This document shows positions 1-8,258 of a stretch of 14,603 nucleotides of DNA, in pieces. The notes under the pieces were generated by a model that searched no databases, was not told the DNA's origin, and saw only the letters and a program-made list of their open reading frames with translations. Every line of letters begins with the position of its first letter. The stretch's first letter is position 1. The DNA comes from JANYBV01 sp043763155 (GTDB taxonomy: Bacteria > Pseudomonadota > Alphaproteobacteria > Rickettsiales > SXRF01), in assembly GCA_043763155.1 (NCBI GenBank), contig JAYULW010000040.1:1-14603 (forward strand), given 5' to 3'. The position numbers were made by a program, and so were the translations under genes.

Positions 1-2974
1 CATTAACAAACCGCAATAAATAATGCGGCCCCCCAGCCTTCGGCCCCGTGCCTGAAAGCCCTTCACCGCCAAACGGCTGCACACCCACCGTCGCCCCGAT
101 CATGCTGCGGTTCACATAAATATTGCCCGCATTCACACTGCCCGCCAGCAGCTGGATATGCTCATCCACCCGGCTATGCATGCCAAACGTCAGCCCAAAC
201 CCCGTGCCGTTAATCGCCGCCACCACCTGCGGCAGCGTGTCGCTTTTAAACCGCACCACATGCAGCACCGGCCCAAACACCTCGCGCTTCAAAACACCCA
301 AATCCGAAATCTCAAACGCATGCGGCACCACAAAAAACCCTTGTGTTGAAACCGGGGCAGGGGCGCTGGCAATGAGTTTCCCCGCCTTCTTCATCAGCTC
401 AATATGCTCAAGTAACTGCGCTTGCGCCTGCGCATCAATCACCGGCCCAATATCCGTCTCCGGCGAAAGCGCATCCCCCAGCTTCAACTCCTGCATCGCG
501 CCCGCCAGCAGCTTCAAAAGCTCATCGGCAATATCGTCCTGCACCAGCAAAACCCTCAGCGCCGAGCAGCGCTGCCCCGCACTGCCAAATGCCGACAGCA
601 TAATATCATCCACCGCCTGTTCCGGAAGCGCCGACGAATCCACCACCATGCAATTCTGCCCGCCCGTTTCTGCAATCAGCGGCACAATCGCCCCATCGCG
701 CGCAGCCAAGGACCGGTTGATAATCTTGGCCGTTTCCACCGACCCGGTAAACACCACACCCGCCACGCGCAAATCCTTCACCAGCGCATCGCCAACCACT
801 TCCCCCGGCCCGCACACAATTTGCACCACCTCACGCGGCACACCCACCGCATGCAGCAACTCCACCGCGCGTTTAGCAACCAGCGGCGTCTGCTCCGCAG
901 GTTTCGCCACCACGCAATTGCCCGTAACCAGCGCCGCTGCCACCTGCCCGATAAAAATCGCCAGCGGAAAATTCCACGGGCTGATGCACGCAATCACCCC
1001 GCGCGCATGCAACGTCAAAATATTGCTCTCACCCGCCGGTCCCGCCAGCACCTGCGCAGGCATAATCTTGCGCGCCTCCGCCGCATAATAACGGCAGAAA
1101 TCCGCAGCCTCGCGCACTTCCGCAACCCCGTCCGGCAGCACCTTGCCCGCCTCCCGCGCACAAAGCGCAATCAACTCCGCGCTATGCGCTTCCATCGCAT
1201 CCGCCATGCGCTCCAGCAGCAATGCCCGCTCCTCAACCCCACGCCCGGCCCACGCCGGAAACGCCGCAACCGCCGCGCCGAGCGCCGCATCCACATCCGC
1301 TGTCCCCATATTCGCAACCACAGGCAGCGGCTTCACCGCATAAGGCGCAATATTGCGCTGCAACTGCGCAAGCTGCGCCTGATTGCCAAAATCCATCCCC
1401 GCCGAATTTTTCCGTGCTGCCCCGTAAAGCTGCGGGGGTAGGGGAATATACGGGCTGTAAAGCTGCGCATGCCCCCGCGTCACCATCACCGGGTCCACCA
1501 GAATTTCTTCCGGCGTTTTGCTCGAATCCATCAGCAAATGCACAAACGAGCTATTCGCCCCATTCTCCAAAAGCCTGCGAATCAAATACGCCAGCAAATC
1601 CTTATGCGCCCCAACAGGTGCATAAATCCGCGACGGCGCATCCTTCACAATCTTGTCATGCAGCGCCTCGCCCATGCCATGCAGCCGCTGGAATTCAAAG
1701 CCCCCCTTCGCCCAGCCATACCGCTCCGCAAGCAGCATAATGCTGGTAACAGTGCGAATATTATGCGTCGCAAACTGCGGAAAAAACACCGCCGGGTAAG
1801 AAAGGATTTTATTCGCGCATGCCAGATACGAAACATCCGTATGTTCCTTGCGCGTAAACACCGGGTAGCCCGAAAGCCCGCCCACCTGCGCCCATTTAAT
1901 TTCCGAGTCCCAATACGCGCCCTTCACCAGCCGCACCGGAATCACCCTATTATATTTTTTGGCCAACCCCGCCAGCCAGTCAATCAGGTAAAACGCGCGC
2001 TTCTGGTACGCCTGCACCACAAACCCCGCGCCGTTCCAGCCCGCGAGTTCTGGGTCGGCCACCAGCGCCTCAAACACCATCATCTCAATATCCAGCCGCG
2101 ATGCTTCCTCCGCATCAATCGCCACCGCAATCCCCACGGCCTTCGCCGCCAGCATAATTTCTTTCAGGCGCGGCAACAATTCCCGCATCACCCGGTCGCG
2201 CTTCACCAGCGTGTAGCGCGCATGCAGCGCCGAAAGCTTTACCGAAATCCCCGGCGCTTCAAACAGCGGCGTGCCCGCAGGAACGGATTTGCCAATCAGC
2301 GCAATCCCCTCGCGGTACGACTGCACATACCCCTTGGCTTGCGCATCACTCCTCGCACCTTCGCCTAGAATATCATACGAAAACCGATACCCTTTTTTCT
2401 GGTACGATTTGCTGTTGGAAAGCGCATCCGCCACCGTTTCGCCCAGCACGAACTGCCCGCCGATCAGCGTCATCGCCTTGCGCAGCGCCACGCGGATGGT
2501 AGGCTCCCCCGTCTTTGCAATCAGGTTGGTAAAAATCCTGCGGATGCCACCCTTCGGGTCCTGCCCAAAATCCACCACCTTACCCGTGAGCAACAGCCCC
2601 CAGCTGGAAAGATTCACCAGCCACGAATCCGCGCTCCCCGTATAGCGCCCCCATTCGCGCCCCTCGAACGTATCGCGGATCAGCGCATCCGCCGTCGCCG
2701 AATCGGGAATGCGCAGCAATGCCTCCGCCAGGCACATCAGCGCCACACCTTCATTCGTGTCCAGCCCATACGCATTTAAAAACGCTTCAACCCCATGCCC
2801 CAACCCGCCTTCGCGGATTTCGCGCGTCCATTTGCTGGCGCGCTGCATGATCATCGGCTCCATCTGCGAAAGCGGCGAAACGCTTTCCAGCAACGCAGCC
2901 ATCGCGGCTTCCTCGCTCATATAGGCGAGGGCGCTAATATCAGTCTCAACCGCTGGGAAAGTTTTCAGTGACAT
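1..2974 (-). CDS. putA: Bifunctional proline dehydrogenase / L-glutamate gamma-semialdehyde dehydrogenase PutA (3' end outside window)
   Basis: PutA oxidises proline to pyrroline-5-carboxylate with FAD, then the semialdehyde to glutamate with NAD+, feeding electrons to the respiratory chain. Reading the minus strand from ATG 2974 gives 991 codons without a stop. The proline dehydrogenase barrel carries RLVKGAYWD (R348-D356) and the substrate-binding arginine pair R466-R467 in a YLIRRLLENGA motif. The aldehyde dehydrogenase half shows SPWNFPLAIF, catalytic-site Glu769 in ETGGQN and nucleophile Cys803 in SAGQRCSALR; the 34-residue Glu-Cys spacing is typical of the ALDH family. The frame ends in GGPHYLLRFVN, close to the usual C-terminus, so only a few residues are probably missing. 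Length fits the short PutA class (about 1000 aa) with no N-terminal ribbon-helix-helix domain, so it should not repress its own gene. An in-frame ATG at 2983 (M-C-G-M-S) is an alternative start; neither has a clear Shine-Dalgarno. It lies 41 bases downstream of the membrane protein gene. Confidence 0.96.
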   Translation of the reverse strand, partial: MSLKTFPAVETDISALAYMSEEAAMAALLESVSPLSQMEPMIMQRASKWTREIREGGLGHGVEAFLNAYGLDTNEGVALMCLAEALLRIPDSATADALIRDTFEGREWGRYTGSADSWLVNLSSWGLLLTGKVVDFGQDPKGGIRRIFTNLIAKTGEPTIRVALRKAMTLIGGQFVLGETVADALSNSKSYQKKGYRFSYDILGEGARSDAQAKGYVQSYREGIALIGKSVPAGTPLFEAPGISVKLSALHARYTLVKRDRVMRELLPRLKEIMLAAKAVGIAVAIDAEEASRLDIEMMVFEALVADPELAGWNGAGFVVQAYQKRAFYLIDWLAGLAKKYNRVIPVRLVKGAYWDSEIKWAQVGGLSGYPVFTRKEHTDVSYLACANKILSYPAVFFPQFATHNIRTVTSIMLLAERYGWAKGGFEFQRLHGMGEALHDKIVKDAPSRIYAPVGAHKDLLAYLIRRLLENGANSSFVHLLMDSSKTPEEILVDPVMVTRGHAQLYSPYIPLPPQLYGAARKNSAGMDFGNQAQLAQLQRNIAPYAVKPLPVVANMGTADVDAALGAAVAAFPAWAGRGVEERALLLERMADAMEAHSAELIALCAREAGKVLPDGVAEVREAADFCRYYAAEARKIMPAQVLAGPAGESNILTLHARGVIACISPWNFPLAIFIGQVAAALVTGNCVVAKPAEQTPLVAKRAVELLHAVGVPREVVQIVCGPGEVVGDALVKDLRVAGVVFTGSVETAKIINRSLAARDGAIVPLIAETGGQNCMVVDSSALPEQAVDDIMLSAFGSAGQRCSALRVLLVQDDIADELLKLLAGAMQELKLGDALSPETDIGPVIDAQAQAQLLEHIELMKKAGKLIASAPAPVSTQGFFVVPHAFEISDLGVLKREVFGPVLHVVRFKSDTLPQVVAAINGTGFGLTFGMHSRVDEHIQLLAGSVNAGNIYVNRSMIGATVGVQPFGGEGLSGTGPKAGGPHYLLRFVN

Positions 2975-3015
2975 GCCGCACATGCTATGCAAAAGCGACG
3001 GCTTTGTAAATGCCT

Positions 3016-4038
3016 CTAAATGCCGGGGGTAGCCGCGCTCATATCGGCAAGGTTCAGCTTCGCCATCCACCCCGATTGCTGCGGCGCAGCATGAACCCCG
3101 GAAAGTTTTTGCTGCAACATAGCCGCAATGGAATCCGCCTTTTCCGTCACCTCCGGCTGCGCCGATAAAAACGCCGCAATATGCTGCACCAGCCCGTCTT
3201 GCACCTCTTTAGGTTGCGCCGCAATAATCTGTGCCGACGCGGTGGATAATTTCTCCAGCGCCTCGTCGCAATGCTCCTTGTTGCCCTTATTTTCTTTAGA
3301 AGACATGGCAAGCATGGAGTTGCCGAAAATATAACTCGCTGCGGTGAGGAACTTGAACATATAGCTCTTCTGCGCCGGGTTTTCCTTGCGCTCGTTCAGC
3401 GCGCTCATAATCAGCGCCGCATTATTCACCGCAAAAAACCCGCCCGAAATGCGCAAAGGTTTTTCTTGCAGCCACGAAGCCGCTTTCGCAAATGCTGTCT
3501 TGGGTGGGTTCTCCGGATCGGGGGCCTTCTCATGAATCAGCAACCCCGAAAGCGCCCCCGCCGCAATCAGCGCGCCCGACGCAATGTCCCATTTCTTATT
3601 ATGCTGCAAACCGGAACGAACCATCGTCCCCGCTCCAACCGCATAGGTCGCATTCAGCACCTGCGACGGGTATTTATATAAGAACGACTCCACCGTATCA
3701 ATCACCCCGCCCGGCTTCAGCAAGTCCTTCACCTCGGCATTCACGGGAATCTCCACGCCCTCTTTGCGCAAATAATCCCCAAGCCGCGAGCCTAATAACT
3801 TCAATTGTTTTTCCGCGCTTGGGTTCGCATATTTCGCGCACACCAAACCGCCCACGCCCCAAAGCAGGCCCGAAGCCGCTTCCTTGTGCCGCCCGGCCAT
3901 CATGCCCGATGTGAATAGCGACGCATCCCCCACTAAATAGGCATAGCCCGCCGCCTTAAGGCTCTTGTCCTTAAGCGCGTCAAAGGGGGTATCATCCGTT
4001 TTGTCGTTCGGATCACCCGGATAATTCGGGACCGTCAT
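3016..4038 (-). CDS. Unrecognised membrane protein with three related helical hairpins
   Basis: I do not recognise this 340-residue protein. It has about six hydrophobic segments near residues 28-48, 54-70, 126-143, 151-168, 196-213 and 227-246, grouped as three hairpins. The hairpins look related: each has an aromatic-x-V core (YLVGDASL, TYAVGAGT, FFAVNNAA), then S-G/A-[LM], a polar turn, and a second Ala/Gly-rich helix. The first two hairpins are separated by a charged soluble segment (71-125). The C-terminal 95 residues are soluble, helical and Ala/Gln-rich. The N-terminus is acidic with no signal peptide. Start ATG 4038 is preceded by TAAGGAAG, a reasonable ribosome site. It is divergent from the symporter gene (118 bases between start codons) and 41 bases upstream of putA, so it may be co-transcribed with putA. 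Function unknown. Confidence 0.8.
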   Translation of the reverse strand: MTVPNYPGDPNDKTDDTPFDALKDKSLKAAGYAYLVGDASLFTSGMMAGRHKEAASGLLWGVGGLVCAKYANPSAEKQLKLLGSRLGDYLRKEGVEIPVNAEVKDLLKPGGVIDTVESFLYKYPSQVLNATYAVGAGTMVRSGLQHNKKWDIASGALIAAGALSGLLIHEKAPDPENPPKTAFAKAASWLQEKPLRISGGFFAVNNAALIMSALNERKENPAQKSYMFKFLTAASYIFGNSMLAMSSKENKGNKEHCDEALEKLSTASAQIIAAQPKEVQDGLVQHIAAFLSAQPEVTEKADSIAAMLQQKLSGVHAAPQQSGWMAKLNLADMSAATPGI

Positions 4039-4045
4039 GCCACTT

Positions 4046-4060
4046 CCTTAATATATAAGG
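4046..4060. repeat. Short inverted repeat overlapping the ribosome site of the membrane protein gene
   Basis: CCTTA (4046-4050) and TAAGG (4056-4060) flank ATATA. On the minus-strand mRNA this weak 5-bp hairpin would include part of the TAAGGAAG ribosome-binding sequence of the gene starting at 4038, so it could mask it or act as an operator half-site pair in the divergent spacer. The arms are short and chance is possible. Confidence 0.25.
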
Positions 4061-4144
4061 CCAATTTACACTATACAGGCTTATTGTTACAGTTTAATGT
4101 CCTCCCTCAGACGCAAGTAAAACAATATGTTATCAAAATAAACC

Positions 4145-4150
4145 GGGGGG
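4145..4150 (+). promoter_or_regulatory. Ribosome-binding site deciding the symporter start
   Basis: GGGGGG lies six bases before ATG 4157. It overlaps no usable spacing for the in-frame TTG at 4151, so ATG 4157 is the preferred start of the symporter. Confidence 0.5.
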
Positions 4151-4156
4151 TTGTCC

Positions 4157-5542
4157 ATGATTGAACAAGCATTTGAAGCACTCTCGAACGCGCTCGCCGC
4201 CGTGCTGTTTTTCGACATCGGGGGCTTTCCCTTCATCGTGTTATGGCTGGTCGTGGCCGCCGTGTTTTTCACCATCTATTTGCGCGGCGTCAATTTCCGC
4301 CTGTTCCGCCACGCCCTGAAAATCGCCAGCGGAAAATACGATAACAAGCAAGACACCGGCGAAGTCAGCCACCTGCAAGCACTCCTCTCGGCGCTCTCGG
4401 CAACCGTAGGCCTCGGCTCCATCGCAGGCATCTCGGTCGGCGTCGCCATCGGCGGCCCCGGTGCCATTTTCTGGATCGTGGTTGCGGGTCTCCTCGGCAT
4501 GGCCACCAAATTCGCCGAAGTAACCCTCAGCATGTGCTACCGCCATGTAGACGCCGACGGCAAAATCGAAGGCGGCCCGTTCCAGTACATCCAAAAAGGC
4601 ATGGCCGACGTCAACCGCCCCAAGCTGGGCCGCGCCCTCTCGCTGCTCTTCGCCGTCTTCTGCCTCGGCGGTGCCATCGGCGGCGGCAACATGTTCCAGT
4701 CGAACCAAGCCGTCAAAATTATGACCCAGACGTTTGAGAATCTGCATGATTACGGCTGGCTGCTTTCGCTTGCCTTCGCCGCGCTCGTCTTCGTAGTACT
4801 GCTGGGCAGCATCAAGCGCATCGCCAAAGTCGCCGAAGCCATCGTGCCCCTCAAAGGCATTCTCTACCTCCTCTGCGCAATCGTGGTAGTGGGCGACAAT
4901 ATCAGCGCACTCCCCGGCACCCTCATCCAGATTTTCCACGAAGCCTTCACCGCCAATGCTGCCACCGGCGGCTTCATCGGCATGATCGCAATCGCCTTCA
5001 AGCGCGCAAGCTTCGCTAATGAGGCGGGCCTCGGCTCCGCCCCCATCGTCCACGCCGCCGCCAAAACCGAAACACCTGTGCGCGAAGCAGCCGTCGCCCT
5101 GCTGGAACCCTTCTTCGCCGCCCTCATCGCGCTGCTCACCGGTCTCATGGTCACCATCACCTCGGCCTATGTGGGCGCCTCCGCCGAAGACGGCGTGCTG
5201 ATCGCAAGCAAGGCGTTTTCCAGCGTCGCCCCGTGGTTTTCCATCATGCTGGCCATCAACGTGTTCATCTTCGCCTACTCCACCACTATCGGCTGGAGCT
5301 ATTACGGCGAAATCGCATGGTGCTTCCTCTTTGGCCGCCGTGGCCTGAAGGCCTATTACCTGCTGTTCTGCGCGGCCACCTTCTTCGGCGGCATCCTGAA
5401 TTTCGGCGTAATCCTGAACCTCTCCGACCTCTTCATCCTCGGCATGAGCTTGCCAAACATCGTGGTGCTGTACTTCCTGCGCGGCCGCATCAAGTCGGAA
5501 ATGGACGCCTATATCCGTAAATATGTTAAGGTTTCCCCCTAA
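4157..5542 (+). CDS. AGCS family sodium:alanine/glycine symporter
   Basis: This inner-membrane carrier of the alanine or glycine:cation symporter family couples Na+ (or H+) entry to uptake of small neutral amino acids. From ATG 4157 it is 461 residues, the usual family length, with about eleven hydrophobic segments. The family core is plain: SALSATVGLGSIAG, then GGPGAIFW near residues 99-106 and GMATKFAEVTL just after, followed by EGGPFQYIQKGM, GGGNMFQSNQA and FANEAGLGSAPIVHAAA. GLGSIAG carries Ser where many homologues have Asn (GxGNIAG), at a place linked to the substrate pocket, so exact substrate is uncertain. It is divergent from the membrane protein gene and 49 bases upstream of the FAD oxidoreductase on the same strand, with no obvious terminator between. 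A long open frame exists on the opposite strand but is a codon-bias shadow. Confidence 0.93.
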   Translation: MIEQAFEALSNALAAVLFFDIGGFPFIVLWLVVAAVFFTIYLRGVNFRLFRHALKIASGKYDNKQDTGEVSHLQALLSALSATVGLGSIAGISVGVAIGGPGAIFWIVVAGLLGMATKFAEVTLSMCYRHVDADGKIEGGPFQYIQKGMADVNRPKLGRALSLLFAVFCLGGAIGGGNMFQSNQAVKIMTQTFENLHDYGWLLSLAFAALVFVVLLGSIKRIAKVAEAIVPLKGILYLLCAIVVVGDNISALPGTLIQIFHEAFTANAATGGFIGMIAIAFKRASFANEAGLGSAPIVHAAAKTETPVREAAVALLEPFFAALIALLTGLMVTITSAYVGASAEDGVLIASKAFSSVAPWFSIMLAINVFIFAYSTTIGWSYYGEIAWCFLFGRRGLKAYYLLFCAATFFGGILNFGVILNLSDLFILGMSLPNIVVLYFLRGRIKSEMDAYIRKYVKVSP

Positions 5543-5591
5543 TAAAAACAATGCTATGCTGCGCGCCATAAAGTAAAAAAGGACGGCGATT

Positions 5592-7073
5592 TTGGGATTG
5601 GTAGTATGTATTGGCGCAGGCCCCGCGGGCCTCACCGCAGCCTACGAGCTGGTAAAACATAAGCGTGACGTGCTGGTGCTGGAAGCCGACGAAACCTATG
5701 TCGGCGGCATTGCCCGCACCATCCGCAAAGATGGCTTCTGCTTCGACATCGGCGGCCACCGCTTCTTCTCCAAATCCGCCGAAATCATGAACTGGTGGAA
5801 GGAAGTGCTGGGCGACCAGCTTATCATCCGCCCACGCAAATCCCGCATTTTTTACGGTGGCAAATTCTACCCCTATCCCCTCGACCTCTGGCCCACGCTG
5901 CGCAATCTCGGCATCATCGAATCGCTGCACTGCATGCTGTCCTACATGAAGGCCAAGATCTTCCCCTGCGCCCATCCGCGCAACATCGAAGAATGGGTTA
6001 CCAACCAGTTCGGCGCGCGGCTTTTCAGCATTTTCTTTAAAACCTACACCGAAAAAGTCTGGGGCATGTCCTGCCGCGACATCGCCGCCGACTGGGCCGC
6101 CCAGCGCATCAAGGGCCTGTCTTTTTCCTCCGCGCTGAAAAACGCCGTCATGGGCGCCATGGGCATCAAAGGCCGTGGCAATATCAAAACCCTGATCGAG
6201 CAATTCCTGTATCCCCGCAAAGGCCCCGGCATGATGTGGGAAGCCGCCCGCGACAAAATCATCGCCAGCGGCGGCAAGGTGCAGCTAAGCAGCACGGTCG
6301 AAAAACTCCGCTACGACGAAGCCGCCAAAATCTGGCACGTCACCGCCAACACCCCCCAAGGCACCCAAACCGTGCAGGCCGAACAAATCATCAGCACCAT
6401 GCCGCTCAAGGAACTCGTCTGGGCCATCGAAGGTGCGCCCGAAGCCGTGCGCACCGCTGCCAACAGCCTCGCATACCGCGACTTCCTGATCGTGGCACTC
6501 GTCCTCACCGACCGCAAAACCTTCGACGATAACTGGATCTACGTCCACGCCCCCGAAGTCAAAGTAGGCCGCATCCAGAACTTCAAGGCATGGTCGCCCG
6601 AAATGGTCGCCGCCCCCGATCTGGTGTGCTACGGCCTCGAATATTTCTGCTTTGAAGGCGATGGCATCTGGAGCAGCTCCGACGAAGACCTGATCAAGCT
6701 CGGCCTGAAAGAGCTGGTGCAGATCGGCCTCGCCAAAGCCGAAGATGCCAAGGGCGGCTACGTCGTGCGCCAGCGCAAAGCCTACCCCGTATACGACGCC
6801 CACTATGAAGCAAACGTAAGCATCATCCGCGCATGGTTGGAGGCCCATTGCCCCGGCCTGCAAATCGTGGGCCGCAACGGCATGCACAAATACAATAACC
6901 AGGACCACTCCATGATGACCGCCATGCTCGCAGTCAAAAACATCCTCGCGGGCAAAACCGAATATAATGTCTGGCAGGTAAATCAGGACGCCGAGTACCA
7001 CGAAGAAGGCTCCGCCGGCAGCAGCGGCGAGCGCATCGTGCCCGTGCCCCTATCTGGGGCTGCAAAGCCTTAG
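5592..7073 (+). CDS. FAD/NAD(P)-dependent amine-oxidase-fold oxidoreductase
   Basis: The 493-residue protein begins with an FAD-binding Rossmann motif, GAGPAG at residues 8-13, with the ribose-binding acidic residue at E31. GGHRFFSKS (54-62) follows, as in protoporphyrinogen-oxidase and UDP-galactopyranose-mutase-like flavoproteins. Near the C-terminus VGRNGMHKYNNQDHSM (426-441) is the second FAD-contact segment of this group. The middle (about 85-215, with EEWVTNQFGARLF and TYTEKVWGM) is the substrate domain. Relatives are often found with cell-surface polysaccharide genes, but no such cluster surrounds it here, so the substrate cannot be named. The start is TTG 5592: AAGGA at 5579-5583 lies eight bases upstream, and an in-frame TAA blocks longer versions. 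It probably shares a transcript with the symporter. Its stop codon overlaps that of the convergent peptidase-like gene by four bases. Confidence 0.88.
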   Translation: MGLVVCIGAGPAGLTAAYELVKHKRDVLVLEADETYVGGIARTIRKDGFCFDIGGHRFFSKSAEIMNWWKEVLGDQLIIRPRKSRIFYGGKFYPYPLDLWPTLRNLGIIESLHCMLSYMKAKIFPCAHPRNIEEWVTNQFGARLFSIFFKTYTEKVWGMSCRDIAADWAAQRIKGLSFSSALKNAVMGAMGIKGRGNIKTLIEQFLYPRKGPGMMWEAARDKIIASGGKVQLSSTVEKLRYDEAAKIWHVTANTPQGTQTVQAEQIISTMPLKELVWAIEGAPEAVRTAANSLAYRDFLIVALVLTDRKTFDDNWIYVHAPEVKVGRIQNFKAWSPEMVAAPDLVCYGLEYFCFEGDGIWSSSDEDLIKLGLKELVQIGLAKAEDAKGGYVVRQRKAYPVYDAHYEANVSIIRAWLEAHCPGLQIVGRNGMHKYNNQDHSMMTAMLAVKNILAGKTEYNVWQVNQDAEYHEEGSAGSSGERIVPVPLSGAAKP

Positions 7074-7083
7074 CGTTCTTTTT
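7055..7083 (+). terminator. Possible intrinsic terminator at the convergent gene ends
   Basis: A hairpin with stem 7055-7061 against 7066-7072 and a GCAA loop (two G-U pairs) is followed after a few bases by TTCTTTTT (7076-7083). It spans the stop codons of both convergent genes, so it would end the plus-strand transcript of the FAD oxidoreductase. The wobble pairs and the interrupted T run keep confidence moderate. Confidence 0.4.
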
Positions 7084-8065
7084 CGGTTTGTTTATCCATG
7101 GGCAGGGCAGGGGGCTTCACCGCCAGCGCTTTTTCCTTCGCCCGCAACTCCAGCTCCACATCCGCAATCGCAACTGCCAGCCGCATATCGTCTTTGAACA
7201 CGCGGCCTTTGGCCATCGCCTGCGCCACTTCGCCTACCTTGCGCCTTGTTACGCCCGCCTCGTCATTATCCAGCTTGCCGTAAATCGCATCCATGCGCTC
7301 GTCGCTAAACTTAGCGCCCTTCAGCTCATGCACCGTCTTCTGCAAATCCACCACGCCCTTGCCCGAAATCCCCACCTTGGCGGGAATACCGTCCGTGTCG
7401 TTCTTATCGCCAAATTTCAGGCCCGAATGGTCAAGGTCGGTACTCACAAAATCCCGCCACAGATTCGTCGCTGAAAAATCCTTGTTATCGGTCGTGCCGC
7501 TTTTAGCAATCGAAGTGCCGAACGCCATATAATCAAACGTGCTGGTCACATCGTCCGCCGCCGAAAACCCGCGCACCTCCGTGCCCTTTGGCAGCGCATC
7601 AATATAATATTCGCCCTTGCCATTTTTACCCAGCGCCGCTTCGGCGTTGCACCCCATCAGGCAAATACCCTTCACCTGCTTCGGCACATGCGCAAATACC
7701 GCATCTTCCACATAGGTCTTCTCGTCGCGTCCCAGCGTAATTTTATAGCGCCCGCCATCATCCACCCCGTGCGACATCACCAGCAATGTCGTAGGCTCTT
7801 TAATCGCCGCCATCGCATCCCTGATGTCTTTGTTGCTGACCGGATTTTCGCCGTCGCCTACCACGGTCACCTTCGCGCCCGCTTCCTTCAGCTTTGGCAC
7901 CAGCACCTTATTTGTAAGCAGCCCAAAACCCTTATCCGGCCCCAGCACAATCAACACATTGCCAACCGGCGCTGGCCCGGCCTTCGCCGCTGCCTTCGCA
8001 TCTATCTGCCCCGCAGCCAAAGCCGCCACGGTTGCCTGCAATGCCAAAATATCCAACTGTCCCAT
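7070..8065 (-). CDS. Caspase-like (clan CD) cysteine peptidase candidate
   Basis: The 331-residue protein has an alternating strand/helix layout: strand 36-42 (NVLIVLG), helix 48-63, strand 65-71, helix 78-89, strand 92-98 ending in the pair His99-Gly100 (LLVMSHG), and strand 133-138 ending in Cys139 (GICLMGCN). A hydrophobic strand plus S/T-H-G, followed by a hydrophobic strand plus G/A-C about 40 residues later, is the catalytic His/Cys arrangement of clan CD peptidases (caspases, metacaspases, gingipain, clostripain, CHAT). No signal peptide is seen, so it is probably cytoplasmic or exported by a non-Sec route. The C-terminal 90 residues are charged and helical. I cannot assign a family inside the clan, and the substrate is unknown. 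It is divergent from the PLP-enzyme operon with a 193-base spacer and convergent with the FAD gene. Start ATG 8065 has only a weak ribosome site (AGGC about seven bases upstream). Confidence 0.65.
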   Translation of the reverse strand: MGQLDILALQATVAALAAGQIDAKAAAKAGPAPVGNVLIVLGPDKGFGLLTNKVLVPKLKEAGAKVTVVGDGENPVSNKDIRDAMAAIKEPTTLLVMSHGVDDGGRYKITLGRDEKTYVEDAVFAHVPKQVKGICLMGCNAEAALGKNGKGEYYIDALPKGTEVRGFSAADDVTSTFDYMAFGTSIAKSGTTDNKDFSATNLWRDFVSTDLDHSGLKFGDKNDTDGIPAKVGISGKGVVDLQKTVHELKGAKFSDERMDAIYGKLDNDEAGVTRRKVGEVAQAMAKGRVFKDDMRLAVAIADVELELRAKEKALAVKPPALPMDKQTEKER

Positions 8066-8210
8066 GCCCCAAGCCTATCATTTTACTATTAAACTATTAT
8101 GACAGCCCCTTCGCCCCATCCCCAAAAATCTATAAAACAGATAAAAAACAATAGAATTAAAAGTTATGTACTGCCCCCAATGCAAGCAATCCTTAATAAT
8201 TATGTAATAT

Positions 8211-8233
8211 TGCCATGCTATAGGTTAATGGCA
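8211..8233. promoter_or_regulatory. Inverted repeat just upstream of the PLP-enzyme gene (possible operator or mRNA hairpin)
   Basis: TGCCAT (8211-8216) and ATGGCA (8228-8233) form a perfect six-base inverted repeat around an 11-base spacer that contains TATAGG. It sits in the AT-rich spacer between the divergent peptidase-like and PLP-enzyme genes, ten bases before the GGGGAG ribosome site. The geometry suits a dimeric repressor site or a 5'-UTR hairpin. No regulator gene is adjacent. I could not place a convincing -35/-10 pair in this spacer for either strand. Confidence 0.35.
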
Positions 8234-8258
8234 GGCATAAACCGGGGAGACCAGCAGC

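Noticed and set aside
123..2368. Several long plus-strand open frames opposite putA
   Set aside because: The products are rich in Arg, His, Pro and Ser with no domain, and the minus strand reads an unbroken PutA with all active-site motifs.
4061..4140. Sigma-70 promoter for the symporter (for example TATACA at 4072-4077)
   Set aside because: No -35 element lies at a suitable distance, so I did not call it.
4241..5635. A 464-codon open frame antisense to the whole symporter gene
   Set aside because: Its product is a low-complexity Ala/Gly/Asp/Glu/His string without family motifs, and the plus strand encodes a clear AGCS protein. It results from GC-rich third positions.
5526..7001. Minus-strand open frames opposite the FAD oxidoreductase
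   Set aside because: They are codon-bias shadows; no motifs, while the plus strand has GAGPAG and the C-terminal FAD motif.
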